Positions 15,663 through 25,036 of a DNA stretch of 64,000 nt are shown here, piece by piece (position 1 is the stretch's first letter; each line of letters starts with the position of its first letter). Source of the DNA: Streptomyces sp. CB03234 (GTDB lineage Bacteria > Actinomycetota > Actinomycetes > Streptomycetales > Streptomycetaceae); the NCBI RefSeq assembly GCF_001905885.1, contig NZ_LIYH01000002.1, positions 549,591-613,590 on the forward strand, written 5' to 3'. The notes under the pieces were generated by a model that saw only the letters and a program-made list of their open reading frames with translations, did not search any database and was not told the origin of the DNA. Made by a program: the position numbers and the translations under genes.

Positions 15663-16523
15663 GTGTACGCCACGCTGATCGCCGTCGCCGTCCTGTGGGG
15701 CGCCGCCACCGGCCTGCTCGTGCCGCGCGCCGCGTACCGCCTGTCCGTCGAGCCGGACGAGCCGTGGCGGGACGCCTGCCCCGCCGGGCACCCGTTCACG
15801 GGGCCGGCGCGCGGCTGGCTGGGGGCGCCGCGCTGCGGCGTGTGTGTCGCGGTGGCCGTACCGGTGGGTGGTGCGGGCGGGCCGGCGCCCCGCCCGGAAA
15901 GCTCTCCGCCCGCCGCCGTCCCTGCCGTCCCCGCCGTACCCGCCGTCCCCACCGAACCCGCCGCCCCTGCCGTACCCCCCGCCACCACCGTCCCCGTCGT
16001 CACCGCCCTGGTCTGCGGGGCGCTCGCCGCCGCGACTGGGCCCCGGCCGGAGCTGGTGGTGTGGCTGCTGGCCGCGCCGGTCGCGGTGCTGCTGGCCCTG
16101 GTCGACCGGGCCGTGCACCGGTTGCCGGACCGGTTGACGCTGCCGCTCGCCGCCGGGACGGCCGCCCTGCTGGGGGTGGCCGCGCTGCTGCCGGGGAACG
16201 CGGGGGCGTGGCCGTCCGCACTCCTCGGCGGGCTCGCGCTGGGCGCCGGCTATGCCGTGCTGTTGCTGGTGAACCCCAGCGGCATGGGCTTCGGTGACGT
16301 GAAACTCGCCCTCGCGCTGGGCGTGGTGCTCGGCTGGTACGGCTGGGGCGTGCTGTTCGTGGGCGCCTTCGCGGGGTTCCTGTTCGGGGCGGTGTACGGG
16401 TTCGGTCTGGTCGTGCTGCGGCGGGCGAGCCGCAAGAGCGCGATCCCGTTCGGTCCGTTCATGATCGGTGGGGCGCTGGTGGGGGTGCTGCTGGGCGCGT
16501 TCGCGGCGGTCCCGGTCGCCTGA
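15663..16523 (+). CDS. Prepilin peptidase, A24 aspartyl family
   Basis: The 286-residue membrane protein has the two catalytic aspartates of type 4 prepilin peptidases, in VLLALVDRAVHRLPDRLTL and GMGFGDVKLALALG. An N-terminal Cys-containing loop (DACPAGHPF and RCGVCVAV) and an Ala/Pro-rich linker precede them. It should cleave the leader of Flp pilin at the Gly-Gln bond on the cytoplasmic side. GTG 15663 fits the first membrane segment; ATG 15627 is an upstream alternative without a better ribosome site. It is the only prepilin peptidase visible and therefore the likely processor of the pilin at 2974, and possibly of the pilin-like toxin. Confidence 0.88.
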   Translation: MYATLIAVAVLWGAATGLLVPRAAYRLSVEPDEPWRDACPAGHPFTGPARGWLGAPRCGVCVAVAVPVGGAGGPAPRPESSPPAAVPAVPAVPAVPTEPAAPAVPPATTVPVVTALVCGALAAATGPRPELVVWLLAAPVAVLLALVDRAVHRLPDRLTLPLAAGTAALLGVAALLPGNAGAWPSALLGGLALGAGYAVLLLVNPSGMGFGDVKLALALGVVLGWYGWGVLFVGAFAGFLFGAVYGFGLVVLRRASRKSAIPFGPFMIGGALVGVLLGAFAAVPVA

Positions 16524-16576
16524 ACCGGTGGGAAATGCACGGGACACCCGGCGCCGCGCCGGGGCAGTATCGACCC

Positions 16577-16975
16577 ATGGATACGAAGCCGGTCAACCTC
16601 ACCGAGGCCCTCGCCACCTTCGACGACATCTACAGCCCCCGCGTCGTGGCCCGTATGAACGATTACGACGTGCGGATAGCGCACGCCGCCGGCGACCACG
16701 TGTGGCACGTCCACGACGACACGGACGAGTTCTTCCTGGTCCTGGACGGGCAGTTCGACATCGCGCTGCGCGAGGCCGACGGCTCCGAGCGGACGGTCGA
16801 GCTGCGGCGCGGTGACACCTTCGTCGTACCGAAGGGCACCGAGCACAAGCCGTCCGCGCCGAACGGGGCGTCGATTCTGATGTTCGAGCCGTCCGGGACC
16901 CTGTCCACCGGTGACCGCCATGAGGGGGAGATTCCGGACCACGTCGACAGCACCACAGGCCACGACCTGCGCTGA
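16577..16975 (+). CDS. Cupin-domain protein
   Basis: The 132-residue single-domain cupin contains both conserved motifs. Motif 1 is HVWHVHDDTDEFFLVLDGQF, with two His and a Glu for metal binding. Motif 2 is GDTFVVPKGTEHKPSAP. Cupins of this size serve as small metalloenzymes or sugar/phenol binders; the substrate cannot be read from sequence. ATG 16577 is chosen over an upstream in-frame ATG because the cupin begins directly after it. Confidence 0.85.
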   Translation: MDTKPVNLTEALATFDDIYSPRVVARMNDYDVRIAHAAGDHVWHVHDDTDEFFLVLDGQFDIALREADGSERTVELRRGDTFVVPKGTEHKPSAPNGASILMFEPSGTLSTGDRHEGEIPDHVDSTTGHDLR

Positions 16976-17006
16976 GGTGCCCGTCCGCGTCCTAGCATGC
17001 GGACAT

Positions 17007-18554
17007 ATGCGGACTTCCCCTGACAATAGGTCACGACAGGTCACCCAGGTCACCCTCACCCGGGTCCCCAGGGCCGCCGCGACCCGCCTGACCAGGACCA
17101 GCCTCCCCGCGGCCCTGCTCCCCTGGGGCTGGGCCGCGGTGCTCTTCGCGCTGTACGCGACCGTCGCCGTACGCCGCCACGTCCTCCTCCGGACCACCGG
17201 CTACGACCTCGGCATCTTCGAGCAGGCGGTACGCGCCTACGCCGAACTCCGCGCCCCCGTCGTGCCGTTGCGAGGCGAGGGCTTCAACCTCCTCGGCGAC
17301 CATTTCCACCCCCTCCTCGCCGTCCTCGCCCCGCTGTACCGGCTCTGGCCGTCCCCGTTGTGCCTGCTCACCGCCCAGTCCGCGCTGCTCGCCCTCGCCG
17401 TCGTCCCGCTCGCCCGCTGGGCCGCCCGCGCGCTCGGCCGCCGGCCGGCCCACACCGTCGCCGCCGCGTACGGGCTGAGTTGGGGCATCGCGTCGGCCGC
17501 CGCCTTCGATTTCCACGAGGTCGCCCTCGCCGTACCGCTGCTCGCCTGCTGCCTCGAAGCCCTGGCCCACCGGCGCTGGCGCGCGGCCGTCGCGTGGGCC
17601 GCACCGATGCTCCTGGTCAAGGAGGACCTGGGGCTCACCGTCGCCGCCGTCGGCGCGTACATCGCCTTCCGAGGCCCCCGGCGACTGGGCCTCGTCACCG
17701 CCACCGCCGGGCTCATCGGCTCACTCGTCGAGATCAAGCTGCTCATGCCCGCCTTCCATCCCGCCGGGGGGTACGCGCACGGCGGCAACCTCGCCGAGGG
17801 GTACGGCTCGCTGCTCAGCACCCTCGCCCACGCACCGCTCGACGCGCTGCGTCCTGACATCAAGGCCATGACACTGGTCCTGGTCTTCGCCCCGTCCGCG
17901 CTGCTCGCGCTGCGCTCGCCGCTGTCGCTGATCGCCGTGCCGACGCTCGCCTGGCGGATGATGTCGGACAACGGCTTCCACTGGGGTACGGCGTTCCACT
18001 ACAGCGCCGTGCTGATGCCGGTGGTCTTCGCCGGGCTGATCGACGCGCTCACGATGTGGCGCCGCACCGGCCCCCCGGGGGTGCCCGACCACCCGCTCGC
18101 CGCCCGCCACCTCCGCGCCTCGCTCGCCACCGTCCTCGCCGTGACGGTGGTGATGCTGCCGTCCTTCCCGCTCGCCCAGCTGCTCCAGCGCGCCACCTGG
18201 CGTACGACCGAGCACGTGGAGGCCGCCCGGGCGCTGCTCGCGCGGATCCCCGACGGCGCGACCGTCGCCGCCTCCAACCGCCTGGTCCCGCAGCTCACTT
18301 CGCGCTGCACGGTCGTCCTCTTCCCGACGTTCCCGGTGGAGGGGAAGCTGTACCAGTACGACAGGAAACGCCTCCCGCCGCCCACCGCCGAGTGGATCAT
18401 CCACGACCGGCGGGCCCCGGAGGCCTGGCCGTACAAGACGGGTCACTGGCCCTACCCCGTCGAGCAGCAGGAGGCCGAGCTGGCCGCCGCTCAGAAGCGG
18501 TACGGCTACCGGAAGGTCGCCGCGCGGGACGGCATCACCCTGCTGCGCCGGTGA
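17007..18554 (+). CDS. DUF2079 multi-pass membrane protein
   Basis: The 515-residue protein has about ten membrane helices and the DUF2079 landmarks TGYDLGIFEQAVRAYAELR and LLGDHFHPLLAVLAPLYRLW. These resemble GT-C membrane glycosyltransferases. The last 90 residues are extracytoplasmic (SNRLVPQLTSR, then AEWIIHDRRAPEAWP). The function is unknown. ATG 17007 lies 31 bp after the cupin stop. A strong hairpin with a U-tract at 18827-18867 ends the transcript about 270 bp downstream. Confidence 0.85.
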   Translation: MRTSPDNRSRQVTQVTLTRVPRAAATRLTRTSLPAALLPWGWAAVLFALYATVAVRRHVLLRTTGYDLGIFEQAVRAYAELRAPVVPLRGEGFNLLGDHFHPLLAVLAPLYRLWPSPLCLLTAQSALLALAVVPLARWAARALGRRPAHTVAAAYGLSWGIASAAAFDFHEVALAVPLLACCLEALAHRRWRAAVAWAAPMLLVKEDLGLTVAAVGAYIAFRGPRRLGLVTATAGLIGSLVEIKLLMPAFHPAGGYAHGGNLAEGYGSLLSTLAHAPLDALRPDIKAMTLVLVFAPSALLALRSPLSLIAVPTLAWRMMSDNGFHWGTAFHYSAVLMPVVFAGLIDALTMWRRTGPPGVPDHPLAARHLRASLATVLAVTVVMLPSFPLAQLLQRATWRTTEHVEAARALLARIPDGATVAASNRLVPQLTSRCTVVLFPTFPVEGKLYQYDRKRLPPPTAEWIIHDRRAPEAWPYKTGHWPYPVEQQEAELAAAQKRYGYRKVAARDGITLLRR

Positions 18555-18555
18555 A

Positions 18556-18640
18556 CGCGCTCGGTGACGGCGCTCGGTGGCCGAACTCGGTGGCCGAACT
18601 CGGTGACCGAACTCCGGTGTACGCGCTCGGTGACCGCGCT
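18556..18640 (+). repeat. Imperfect tandem repeat of CTCGGTGACCGAA type
   Basis: Directly after the DUF2079 stop, units of about 13-16 bp based on CTCGGTGGCCGAA occur five to six times. The remainder of this 360-bp gap holds no supported gene and ends in the terminator at 18827. Confidence 0.6.
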
Positions 18641-18826
18641 CCCGGAACGCCGCCGTGCCCGGCGAGGGCCGTCAACCCGGCGCCTTTCCGGCGGGGTCCC
18701 CCTTGGGGAGGACAGGAACCGGCCGGATCCCGTGCTCGGGGCGGGGTCCCGGATTTTCGGAGCGTGGTTGCGGCCTGTCGTGGCACGCAGCATCACTTAC
18801 GAAGGGTTATGGTGGAAACCCCCCCT

Positions 18827-18867
18827 CGGGCCGGTCCGTATCCCCCCCACGGACCGGCCCGTTTTTT
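18827..18867 (+). terminator. Rho-independent terminator, perfect 13-bp stem with T6
   Basis: CGGGCCGGTCCGT pairs perfectly with ACGGACCGGCCCG across a 9-nt loop and is followed by TTTTTT. It is the only hairpin in the window with a classic U-tract. It terminates rightward transcription from the DUF2079 side before the convergent aldo/keto reductase gene. Confidence 0.9.
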
Positions 18868-18914
18868 CTCCTTCGCGGCCGGAGCGGCCGCAGCTCCGCG
18901 CCGCTCAGCTCAGC

Positions 18915-19952
18915 TCAGCTCCGCGCCGCCCAGATGTTGGTGCCGGCGGTGTCGACCGCGTACGAGTCGATCTCCTTCAGCTCCTCCTCCGTCAGCGGCG
19001 CCCCGGCCAGCGCGGCGATGTTCTCCTCCAGCTGCGTCACGCTCGACGCGCCGATCAGCGCCGACGTCATCCGCTCGTCGCGCAGCACCCACGTCAGCGC
19101 CAGCTGCGCCAGCGACTGGCCGCGGCGGCGGGCGATCTCGTCGAGGCCGCGCAGTCGCCGTACGACCTCCTCGGACAGCAGGTTCGGGTCCAGGGACTTG
19201 CCCTGGGTGGCGCGCGAGCCCTCGGGGATGCCCTGGAGGTACTTGTTGGTGAGCAGGCCCTGGGCGAGCGGCGCGAAGGAGATGCAGCCCATGCCCTGCT
19301 CCTCCAGGGTGTCGAGGAGCGCGTCGTCCTCGGTCCAGCGGTTGATCATCGAGTACGACGGCTGGTGGATCAGCGCCGGGACGCCCATCTCCCGCAGCAG
19401 CCCGGCGGCCTCGGCGGTCTGCTCGCTGCTGTACGAGGAGACGCCGACGTACAGCGCCTTGCCCTGCTGCACGGCGGAGGCCAGGGCGCCCATCGTCTCC
19501 TCGAGCGGGGTGTCCTTGTCGAAGCGGTGCGAGTAGAAGATGTCGACGTAGTCGAGGCCCATCCGCTTCAGCGAGGCATCGAGCGAGGACAGCAGGTACT
19601 TGCGGGAGCCCCACTCGCCGTACGGCCCGGGGTGCATGAGGTAGCCCGCTTTGGTGGAAATGACCAGCTCATCCCGGTATGGGGTGAAATCCTGGGCGAA
19701 GATCTTGCCGAAGTTCGCCTCGGCGGACCCGGGCGGCGGGCCGTAGTTGTTCGCCAGGTCGAAGTGCGTCACGCCCAGGTCGAAGGCGCGGCGGAGGATC
19801 GCGCGCTGCGAGGCGAGCGTGCGGTCGTCGCCGAAGTTGTGCCAGAGGCCGAGCGAGATGGCGGGCAGCTTGAGCCCGCTGCGGCCGGTGCGGCGGTACT
19901 CCATGGAGTCGTAACGGTCACCGGCGGGGCGGTATGCGGGGGATTCAGTCAC
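18915..19952 (-). CDS. Aldo/keto reductase, MgrA/YghZ-like
   Basis: The 345-residue NADPH-dependent oxidoreductase has FDLGVTHFDLANNYG (catalytic Asp and Tyr region), STKAGY, YVDIFYSHRFD with the active-site His, and the cofactor-binding APLAQGLLTNKYL. These fit the AKR14/YghZ group, proposed to reduce L-glyceraldehyde 3-phosphate or methylglyoxal. GTG 19952, preceded by GGAGAGAGG, is chosen; a further 65 upstream codons are non-coding. It is divergent from the isoprenyl transferase gene. Confidence 0.9.
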   Translation of the reverse strand: MTESPAYRPAGDRYDSMEYRRTGRSGLKLPAISLGLWHNFGDDRTLASQRAILRRAFDLGVTHFDLANNYGPPPGSAEANFGKIFAQDFTPYRDELVISTKAGYLMHPGPYGEWGSRKYLLSSLDASLKRMGLDYVDIFYSHRFDKDTPLEETMGALASAVQQGKALYVGVSSYSSEQTAEAAGLLREMGVPALIHQPSYSMINRWTEDDALLDTLEEQGMGCISFAPLAQGLLTNKYLQGIPEGSRATQGKSLDPNLLSEEVVRRLRGLDEIARRRGQSLAQLALTWVLRDERMTSALIGASSVTQLEENIAALAGAPLTEEELKEIDSYAVDTAGTNIWAARS

Positions 19953-20110
19953 GCCTCTCTCCTTATCACGGACTTGTGACAGACCGGGTTGGGCCGCCGT
20001 GACCCCCGCGCAGTAATGTGGCGGCTTCGGGGACAGCCGCGGTGTGGCCGGATGTGATCCCCCTGGGCCGACGCCGTGGCGGGCCCGTACGCAATCGAGA
20101 GGTGAGATCG

Positions 20111-20872
20111 GTGAACTTGCGCGACCTGGTGTACAGGCTCTACGCACGCCGGGTGGAGGGCCGCCTCGACCACGCCCAGGTGCCCAAGCACATCGGCGTC
20201 ATCCTCGACGGCAACCGCCGCTGGGCGAAGGCGTCCGGCGGCACTCCGGAGCAGGGTCACAAGGCCGGCGCGAGCAAGATCCAGGAGCTGCTCGGCTGGT
20301 GTGCCGAGACGGACGTCGAGGTCGTCACCCTCTGGATGCTGTCCACCGACAACCTCAACCGGCCGGAGGAGCAGCTGGTCCCGCTCCTCGGCATCATCGA
20401 GAACGCGGTCCGCGACCTGGCCGCCGACGGCCGCTGGCGCGTCCACCACGTGGGCACGCTGGACCTGCTGCCCGCGCGTACGCAGAAGGTGCTGAAGGAG
20501 GCCGAGGAGGCCACCCGCGGCCGCACCGGAATACTCGTGAACGTCGCCGTGGGCTACGGCGGCCGGCAGGAGATCGCGGACGCGGTCCGCTCGCTGCTGC
20601 TGGAGCACGCCGAGAAGGGCACGAGCTTCGAGGAGCTCGCCGAGATCGTCGACGTCGAGCACATCTCTGAGCACCTGTACACGCGCGGCCAGCCGGACCC
20701 GGACCTGGTGATCCGTACCAGCGGCGAACAGCGCCTGTCGGGCTTCATGCTCTGGCAGAGCGCCCACTCGGAGTACTACTTCTGCGAGGTCCACTGGCCG
20801 GCCTTCCGCAAGGTCGACTTCCTCCGCGCGCTGCGTGACTACGCGGCCCGCCACCGCCGCTACGGCACCTGA
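20111..20872 (+). CDS. uppS: Isoprenyl (cis-polyprenyl diphosphate) transferase
   Basis: The 253-residue cytosolic enzyme has the UppS signature: HIGVILDGNRRWAK with catalytic Asp33, TLWMLSTDNLNRP, and the C-terminal substrate motif PDPDLVIRTSGEQRLSGF. It condenses isopentenyl diphosphate with an allylic primer to form the polyprenyl carrier used in cell-wall synthesis. GTG 20111 follows GAGAGGTGAG. Streptomyces usually carry two homologues, and which product length this one makes is not evident. The IspH gene at 48316 supplies the same precursor pathway. Confidence 0.92.
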   Translation: MNLRDLVYRLYARRVEGRLDHAQVPKHIGVILDGNRRWAKASGGTPEQGHKAGASKIQELLGWCAETDVEVVTLWMLSTDNLNRPEEQLVPLLGIIENAVRDLAADGRWRVHHVGTLDLLPARTQKVLKEAEEATRGRTGILVNVAVGYGGRQEIADAVRSLLLEHAEKGTSFEELAEIVDVEHISEHLYTRGQPDPDLVIRTSGEQRLSGFMLWQSAHSEYYFCEVHWPAFRKVDFLRALRDYAARHRRYGT

Positions 20873-20907
20873 CGGAACGTTCCCCGAGAACCTGACGGGG
20901 TCCGTCA
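20870..20907 (+). terminator. Hairpin overlapping the uppS stop codon
   Basis: TGACGGA (starting in the stop codon) pairs with TCCGTCA at 20901-20907, and inside it CCCCG pairs with CGGGG. An asymmetric internal loop separates the two stems. There is no U-tract, so it is a probable Streptomyces-type terminator or RNA stabiliser. Confidence 0.55.
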
Positions 20908-21160
20908 CCACCTGTTCACCGACGCGTCGTCATATGCCATGGCATGGCGCCGCGCGTTCGAGGGAATACCCCTTCCAGTGTGAGCGGCACGCCAGCCCGC
21001 TCACCCGGGAGGCCCTTTGCACCAGGACGACCGTGCAGACATGCGCGGACGACGCGGAGGGCCGGAGCTCGGCCCGCGCATCGCGGCCAGAGCCCGGCCC
21101 CATCCCCCCGCGACGCCGTCGAAGTCGCACCCGACCTCACCTGAGGGGGTAGGTCCTTCC

Positions 21161-22483
21161 GTGGTGAACAGCACAAAGCGCCGGCTCAACGACAGGCGCA
21201 CCTACGTTCTCGACACCAGCGTCCTGCTGGCCGATCCCGGCGCCATGGCCCGCTTCGAGGAGCACGAGGTCGTGCTCCCGATCGTCGTGGTGACGGAACT
21301 GGAGGCCAAGAGGCACCACCCGGAGCTCGGGTACTTCGCCCGGCAGGCGCTGCGCCTGCTGGACGACTTCCGGGTCCGGTACGGCCGCCTCGACGCCCCG
21401 CTCCCCATCGGGGAGTTCGGCGGGACCCTGCGTGTGGAGCTCAACCACTCGGATCCCGCCGTCCTGCCGGCCGGCTACCGCCTCGGTGACAACGACTCAC
21501 GGATCCTGGCCGTGGCCCGCAACCTCCAGGCCGAGGGGTACGACGTCACCGTCGTGTCGAAGGACCTGCCGCTCCGTATCAAGGCGTCGTCCGTCGGTCT
21601 CCTCGCCGAGGAGTACCGGGCGGAGCTCGCCATCACGGACTCCGGCTGGACCGGAATGTCCGAACTGCCGCTCTCCGCCGAGCAGGTCGACCTGCTGTAC
21701 GCGGAGGAGAAGCTGTACGTCCCGGAGGCCGCCGACCTGCCCGTGCACACCGGGCTGGTGCTCCAGTCCGAGCGCGGCAAGGCGCTCGGCAGGGTCACCG
21801 CCGAGGGGAACGTACGCCTCGTCCGGGGCGACCGGGAGGCGTTCGGCATCCGTGGCCGCAGCGCCGAGCAGCGCATCGCGCTCGATCTGCTGCTGGATCC
21901 GGACGTCGGCATCGTCTCGATGGGCGGCCGGGCGGGCACCGGCAAGTCGGCGCTCGCGCTGTGCGCGGGGCTGGAGGCGGTCCTGGAGCGCCGGCAGCAC
22001 CAGAAGGTGATGGTCTTCCGGCCGCTGTACGCGGTCGGCGGCCAGGAGCTCGGTTATCTGCCCGGCTCCGAGGCCGAGAAGATGAGCCCGTGGGCGCAGG
22101 CGGTCTTCGACACGCTCTCGGCGGTGGCGGGGCGCGAGGTCATCGAGGAGGTGCTGGGCCGGGGCATGCTGGAGGTCCTGCCGCTCACGCACATCCGGGG
22201 CCGCTCGCTGCACGACGCGTTCGTCATCGTGGACGAGGCCCAGTCCCTCGAACGCAACGTCCTGCTGACCGTGTTGTCCCGTATCGGGGCGAATTCCCGG
22301 GTCGTTCTCACGCATGACGTGGCGCAGCGGGACAATCTCCGGGTCGGGCGGTACGACGGAGTCGTCGCCGTGGTCGAGAAACTGAAGGGTCATCCGCTCT
22401 TCGCGCACGTCACGCTGACCCGATCGGAGCGGTCGCAGATCGCGGCGCTTGTGACCGAAATGCTGGAGGACGGCCAGATTTAA
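21161..22483 (+). CDS. PIN-PhoH family protein (PhoH2/YlaK type)
   Basis: The 440-residue protein fuses an N-terminal PIN RNase domain to a PhoH P-loop ATPase. The PIN domain shows [19 protein letters not shown] and [11 protein letters not shown], with its acidic residues. The ATPase shows Walker [14 protein letters not shown], Walker [12 protein letters not shown] and a downstream THDVAQRDN. Related mycobacterial PhoH2 proteins act as RNA helicase/RNases. GTG 21161 has GGGGGTAGG upstream and gives the MVNSTKRR opening; the next codon is also GTG. The 288-bp gap before it contains no supported gene. Confidence 0.9.
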   Translation: MVNSTKRRLNDRRTYVLDTSVLLADPGAMARFEEHEVVLPIVVVTELEAKRHHPELGYFARQALRLLDDFRVRYGRLDAPLPIGEFGGTLRVELNHSDPAVLPAGYRLGDNDSRILAVARNLQAEGYDVTVVSKDLPLRIKASSVGLLAEEYRAELAITDSGWTGMSELPLSAEQVDLLYAEEKLYVPEAADLPVHTGLVLQSERGKALGRVTAEGNVRLVRGDREAFGIRGRSAEQRIALDLLLDPDVGIVSMGGRAGTGKSALALCAGLEAVLERRQHQKVMVFRPLYAVGGQELGYLPGSEAEKMSPWAQAVFDTLSAVAGREVIEEVLGRGMLEVLPLTHIRGRSLHDAFVIVDEAQSLERNVLLTVLSRIGANSRVVLTHDVAQRDNLRVGRYDGVVAVVEKLKGHPLFAHVTLTRSERSQIAALVTEMLEDGQI

Positions 22484-22508
22484 CCTCCCAAATCCGGTAT
22501 GCAAGGGG

Positions 22509-22546
22509 CGCCGCCCGGCAAAGCGCGAGAGCTTAGCCGGGCGGCG
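22509..22546 (+). terminator. Hairpin terminator after the PIN-PhoH gene
   Basis: CGCCGCCCGGC pairs perfectly with GCCGGGCGGCG, and an inner AAGC/GCTT extends the stem to about 15 bp. No U-tract follows. Confidence 0.75.
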
Positions 22547-22587
22547 TCGCGCTGTGCGATGGAATGCGCAAAACTCCTGGGGCTATT

Positions 22588-22866
22588 GGGGTGTGAGCTT
22601 TCACACGCAACGAAGAATTGCCTTGCGGCGTCGCCGTCGGGCAGAGTCTTGCTTCCGTCAGGCCCCGCATACGGCACCCCTGTCACCTTGTGACACAACT
22701 CAACAGTCGTTCGCCGTATGCCGCCCGCAGCACCACGCGGCTCTCCCGCAAGGGAGTTGCCCACCGGGCCCGTGTCCCCCGTGACCCAGCAGTGGGGGGA
22801 CCAGCGTCAGGGGCAAGATTTTCGCCCGCGAGGTCACCTAAGCGGACGATGCTGGAAGGAAACCGT
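22588..22866 (+). promoter_or_regulatory. Long structured leader of the transglycosylase-like gene
   Basis: The region before the start at 22867 holds nested dyads. GCATACGGC (22667-22675) pairs with GCCGTATGC (22713-22721) and encloses TGTCACCTTGTGACA (22681-22695). CTCCC-GCAA-GGGAG (22743-22756) and GTCCCCC/GGGGGAC (22774-22801) follow. A further palindrome, GTGTGAGCTTTCACAC, lies near 22590. Cell-wall hydrolase genes in Streptomyces are often behind c-di-AMP (ydaO) riboswitches, but I could not match that consensus here. The region is either a structured RNA leader or a set of protein-binding dyads. Confidence 0.5.
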
Positions 22867-23589
22867 GTGAGCCGGATCTCGGTCCGGGGATTCGCGGTGG
22901 CTTCGGCCACTGCGGTCACCACTGTCGGCGCCGTCGTGGGTGTTGCCTCGGGCAACGCCCAGCCCTCGAACGACAACTTCGAGGCGGCCGCCGCCAACAC
23001 GACGCTCCTGGCCGACATCCCCGTCGGCGAGCAGGCCCAGGTACAGGTCTCGTCGCTGACGCAGCAGGCGGAGGCCCAGGCCGCCGCCGCCGACTCGGCC
23101 GCGCAGAAGTCCGCCGAGGAAGCCGCGCGCATCCAGGCCGCCAAGGACGCCGAGGCCAAGAAGGCCGCCGCCGAGGCGGAGGTCAAGAAGGCCGAGGCGG
23201 AGAAGGCCGAGCAGGAGCGCAAGGAGCGTGAGGCCGCCGAGCGCGCCAGCCGCGACGAGGTCCGCAGCGCCTCCAGCTTCGCCGCGCAGTCGTCCTACAG
23301 CGTGGCCGAGGTCCAGGCGATGGCCCGCCAGATGGTCCCCGGCGACCAGTTCCAGTGCTTCAGCAACATCGTGGACCACGAGTCCGACTGGAACTACCGC
23401 GCGCAGAACCCGTCCTCGGGCGCGTACGGTCTGGTGCAGGCGCTGCCGGGCTCCAAGATGGCCTCGGCCGGTGCCGACTGGCAGACCAACCCGGCCACCC
23501 AGATCAAGTGGGGCCTGAACTACATGAACGAGCGCTACGGCAGCCCGTGCGGCGCCTGGAGCTTCTGGCAGGCGAACAACTGGTACTAG
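22867..23589 (+). CDS. Secreted lysozyme-fold (SLT/aggregation-promoting-factor-like) cell-wall protein
   Basis: The 240-residue protein has a signal peptide (ISVRGFAVASATAVTTVGAV). An Ala/Glu/Lys-rich coiled coil at about residues 60-130 follows, and then a lysozyme-like domain of about 80 residues with VDHESDWNYRAQNPSSGAYG. Glu in DHESDW is the expected catalytic acid of lytic transglycosylases. The short C-terminal domain resembles Streptomyces secreted transglycosylases. GTG 22867 has GGAAGG 8 bp upstream. It is expected to remodel peptidoglycan outside the membrane. Confidence 0.88.
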   Translation: MSRISVRGFAVASATAVTTVGAVVGVASGNAQPSNDNFEAAAANTTLLADIPVGEQAQVQVSSLTQQAEAQAAAADSAAQKSAEEAARIQAAKDAEAKKAAAEAEVKKAEAEKAEQERKEREAAERASRDEVRSASSFAAQSSYSVAEVQAMARQMVPGDQFQCFSNIVDHESDWNYRAQNPSSGAYGLVQALPGSKMASAGADWQTNPATQIKWGLNYMNERYGSPCGAWSFWQANNWY

Positions 23590-23628
23590 GCCACGGGTAC
23601 CAGGGGGCACGCCCCCGGCTCAACTTTC

Positions 23629-23663
23629 CGGAGCCCCTCACCGTCCTACGGTGAGGGGCTCCG
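23629..23663 (+). terminator. Perfect 16-bp hairpin terminator
   Basis: CGGAGCCCCTCACCGT pairs with ACGGTGAGGGGCTCCG around a 3-nt loop, directly after the transglycosylase-like gene. There is no U-tract, as is common in high-GC actinomycetes. Confidence 0.85.
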
Positions 23664-23722
23664 TGCGTGTACCGTCGGGGCCGTAACTCCCGGGGGGAGT
23701 GGTGGGGGGAAGAGAGAAGATC

Positions 23723-25036
23723 ATGTCGAAAGTGCCAGGGTGGCTCGGCAAACTGGGAGCCGGCCTGACCCGGATGGGACAGCGGTTGGACGAGCGCCGA
23801 GCCGCGGGTGCGTCCGGGGAGGAGCCCGGCGAGGAGCCCGCGGCCGTACCGGACAGCGTGCCCGCTCCTCCCGCGTACGCCCCCGCCGTCGCCGCACGGC
23901 CGGATCCCGTCGCGGCCATCCCGTGGGGCATCCGCGTCGCGGCCGAGGCGGGCTGGCGGCTGCTGGTCCTCGCGGGCACCCTGTGGGTGCTGATGAAGGT
24001 CATCAGCGAGGTGCAGCTGGTGGTCCTCGCCTTCGTCGCCGCGCTGCTGATCACCGCGCTGCTCCAGCCCACCGTGGCCCGGCTGCGGAGGTGGGGCCTG
24101 CCGCGCGGGCTCGCCACCGCCCTCACCGCCATCACCGGCTTCATCATCATGGGGCTGGTCGGCTGGTTCGTCGTCTGGCAGGTGATGGACAACCTGGGCG
24201 ACATCTCCGACCGCGTCAGGGACGGCATCGACGAGCTGAAGCAGTGGCTGCTGGACAGCCCCTTCCACGTCACCGAACAGCAGATCAACGACATCGCCAA
24301 GAACCTCAGCGACACGATCGGGACGAACACGGAGGAAATCACCTCCGCCGGTCTGCAGGGCGTGACGGTGATGGTGGAGATCCTCACCGGCATCCTGCTG
24401 ACGATGTTCTCGACCCTCTTCCTGCTGTACGACGGCAGGAAGGTGTGGAACTGGTTCCTGAAGCTGATGCCGGCCCAGGCCCGCCCCGGAGTGGCGGGCG
24501 CCGGGCCGCGCGCCTGGCGCACACTGACCGCCTATGTGCGCGGCACGGTGATCGTCGCGATGATCGACGCCATCTTCATCGGACTGGGCATCTACTTCCT
24601 CGATGTGCCGCTGGCCGTGCCGCTGGGCGTCTTCATCTTCCTCTTCTCCTTCATCCCGCTGGTCGGCGCGGTCGTCTCGGGTGCCCTGGCGGTCATCGTC
24701 GCCCTGGTCACGCAGGGCGTGTTCACCGCCCTGATGGTGCTGCTCGTGGTGCTCGCGGTGCAGCAGATCGAGGGCCATGTGCTCCAGCCGTTCATCCTGG
24801 GCCGCGCGGTGCGCGTGCACCCGCTGGCGGTCGTCCTCACCGTCGCGGCGGGCGGCCTGACCGCCGGCATCGGCGGCGCGGTGGTGGCGGTCCCGCTCGT
24901 CGCGGTCACCAACACGGTCGTCGGCTATCTGCGGGCGTACGGCCAGGAACAGGCGCTGCGCGCGCCGCCCGGCGCGACGGCCCACGGCACCGCGCCGACG
25001 CCACCGCCGAGGGCCGGGACCGAGGAGGGCGAGTGA
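23723..25036 (+). CDS. AI-2E family transporter (YdiK/PerM-like)
   Basis: The 437-residue membrane protein has an N-terminal disordered cytoplasmic stretch, about seven to eight membrane segments, and an extracytoplasmic region at about 165-220. Family motifs in the C-terminal half are LGIYFLDVPLAVPLGVFIF, FIPLVGAVVSG and QQIEGHVLQPFILGRAV. Members are implicated in export or ion/solute efflux; AI-2 transport itself is not established in actinomycetes. ATG 23723 follows GGGGAAGAGAG. The stop overlaps the next gene start (GTGA). Confidence 0.9.
   Translation: MSKVPGWLGKLGAGLTRMGQRLDERRAAGASGEEPGEEPAAVPDSVPAPPAYAPAVAARPDPVAAIPWGIRVAAEAGWRLLVLAGTLWVLMKVISEVQLVVLAFVAALLITALLQPTVARLRRWGLPRGLATALTAITGFIIMGLVGWFVVWQVMDNLGDISDRVRDGIDELKQWLLDSPFHVTEQQINDIAKNLSDTIGTNTEEITSAGLQGVTVMVEILTGILLTMFSTLFLLYDGRKVWNWFLKLMPAQARPGVAGAGPRAWRTLTAYVRGTVIVAMIDAIFIGLGIYFLDVPLAVPLGVFIFLFSFIPLVGAVVSGALAVIVALVTQGVFTALMVLLVVLAVQQIEGHVLQPFILGRAVRVHPLAVVLTVAAGGLTAGIGGAVVAVPLVAVTNTVVGYLRAYGQEQALRAPPGATAHGTAPTPPPRAGTEEGE

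Noticed and set aside
22640..22866. c-di-AMP (ydaO) riboswitch in the transglycosylase leader
   Set aside because: The conserved ydaO core segments could not be located by eye, so I call only a structured leader.
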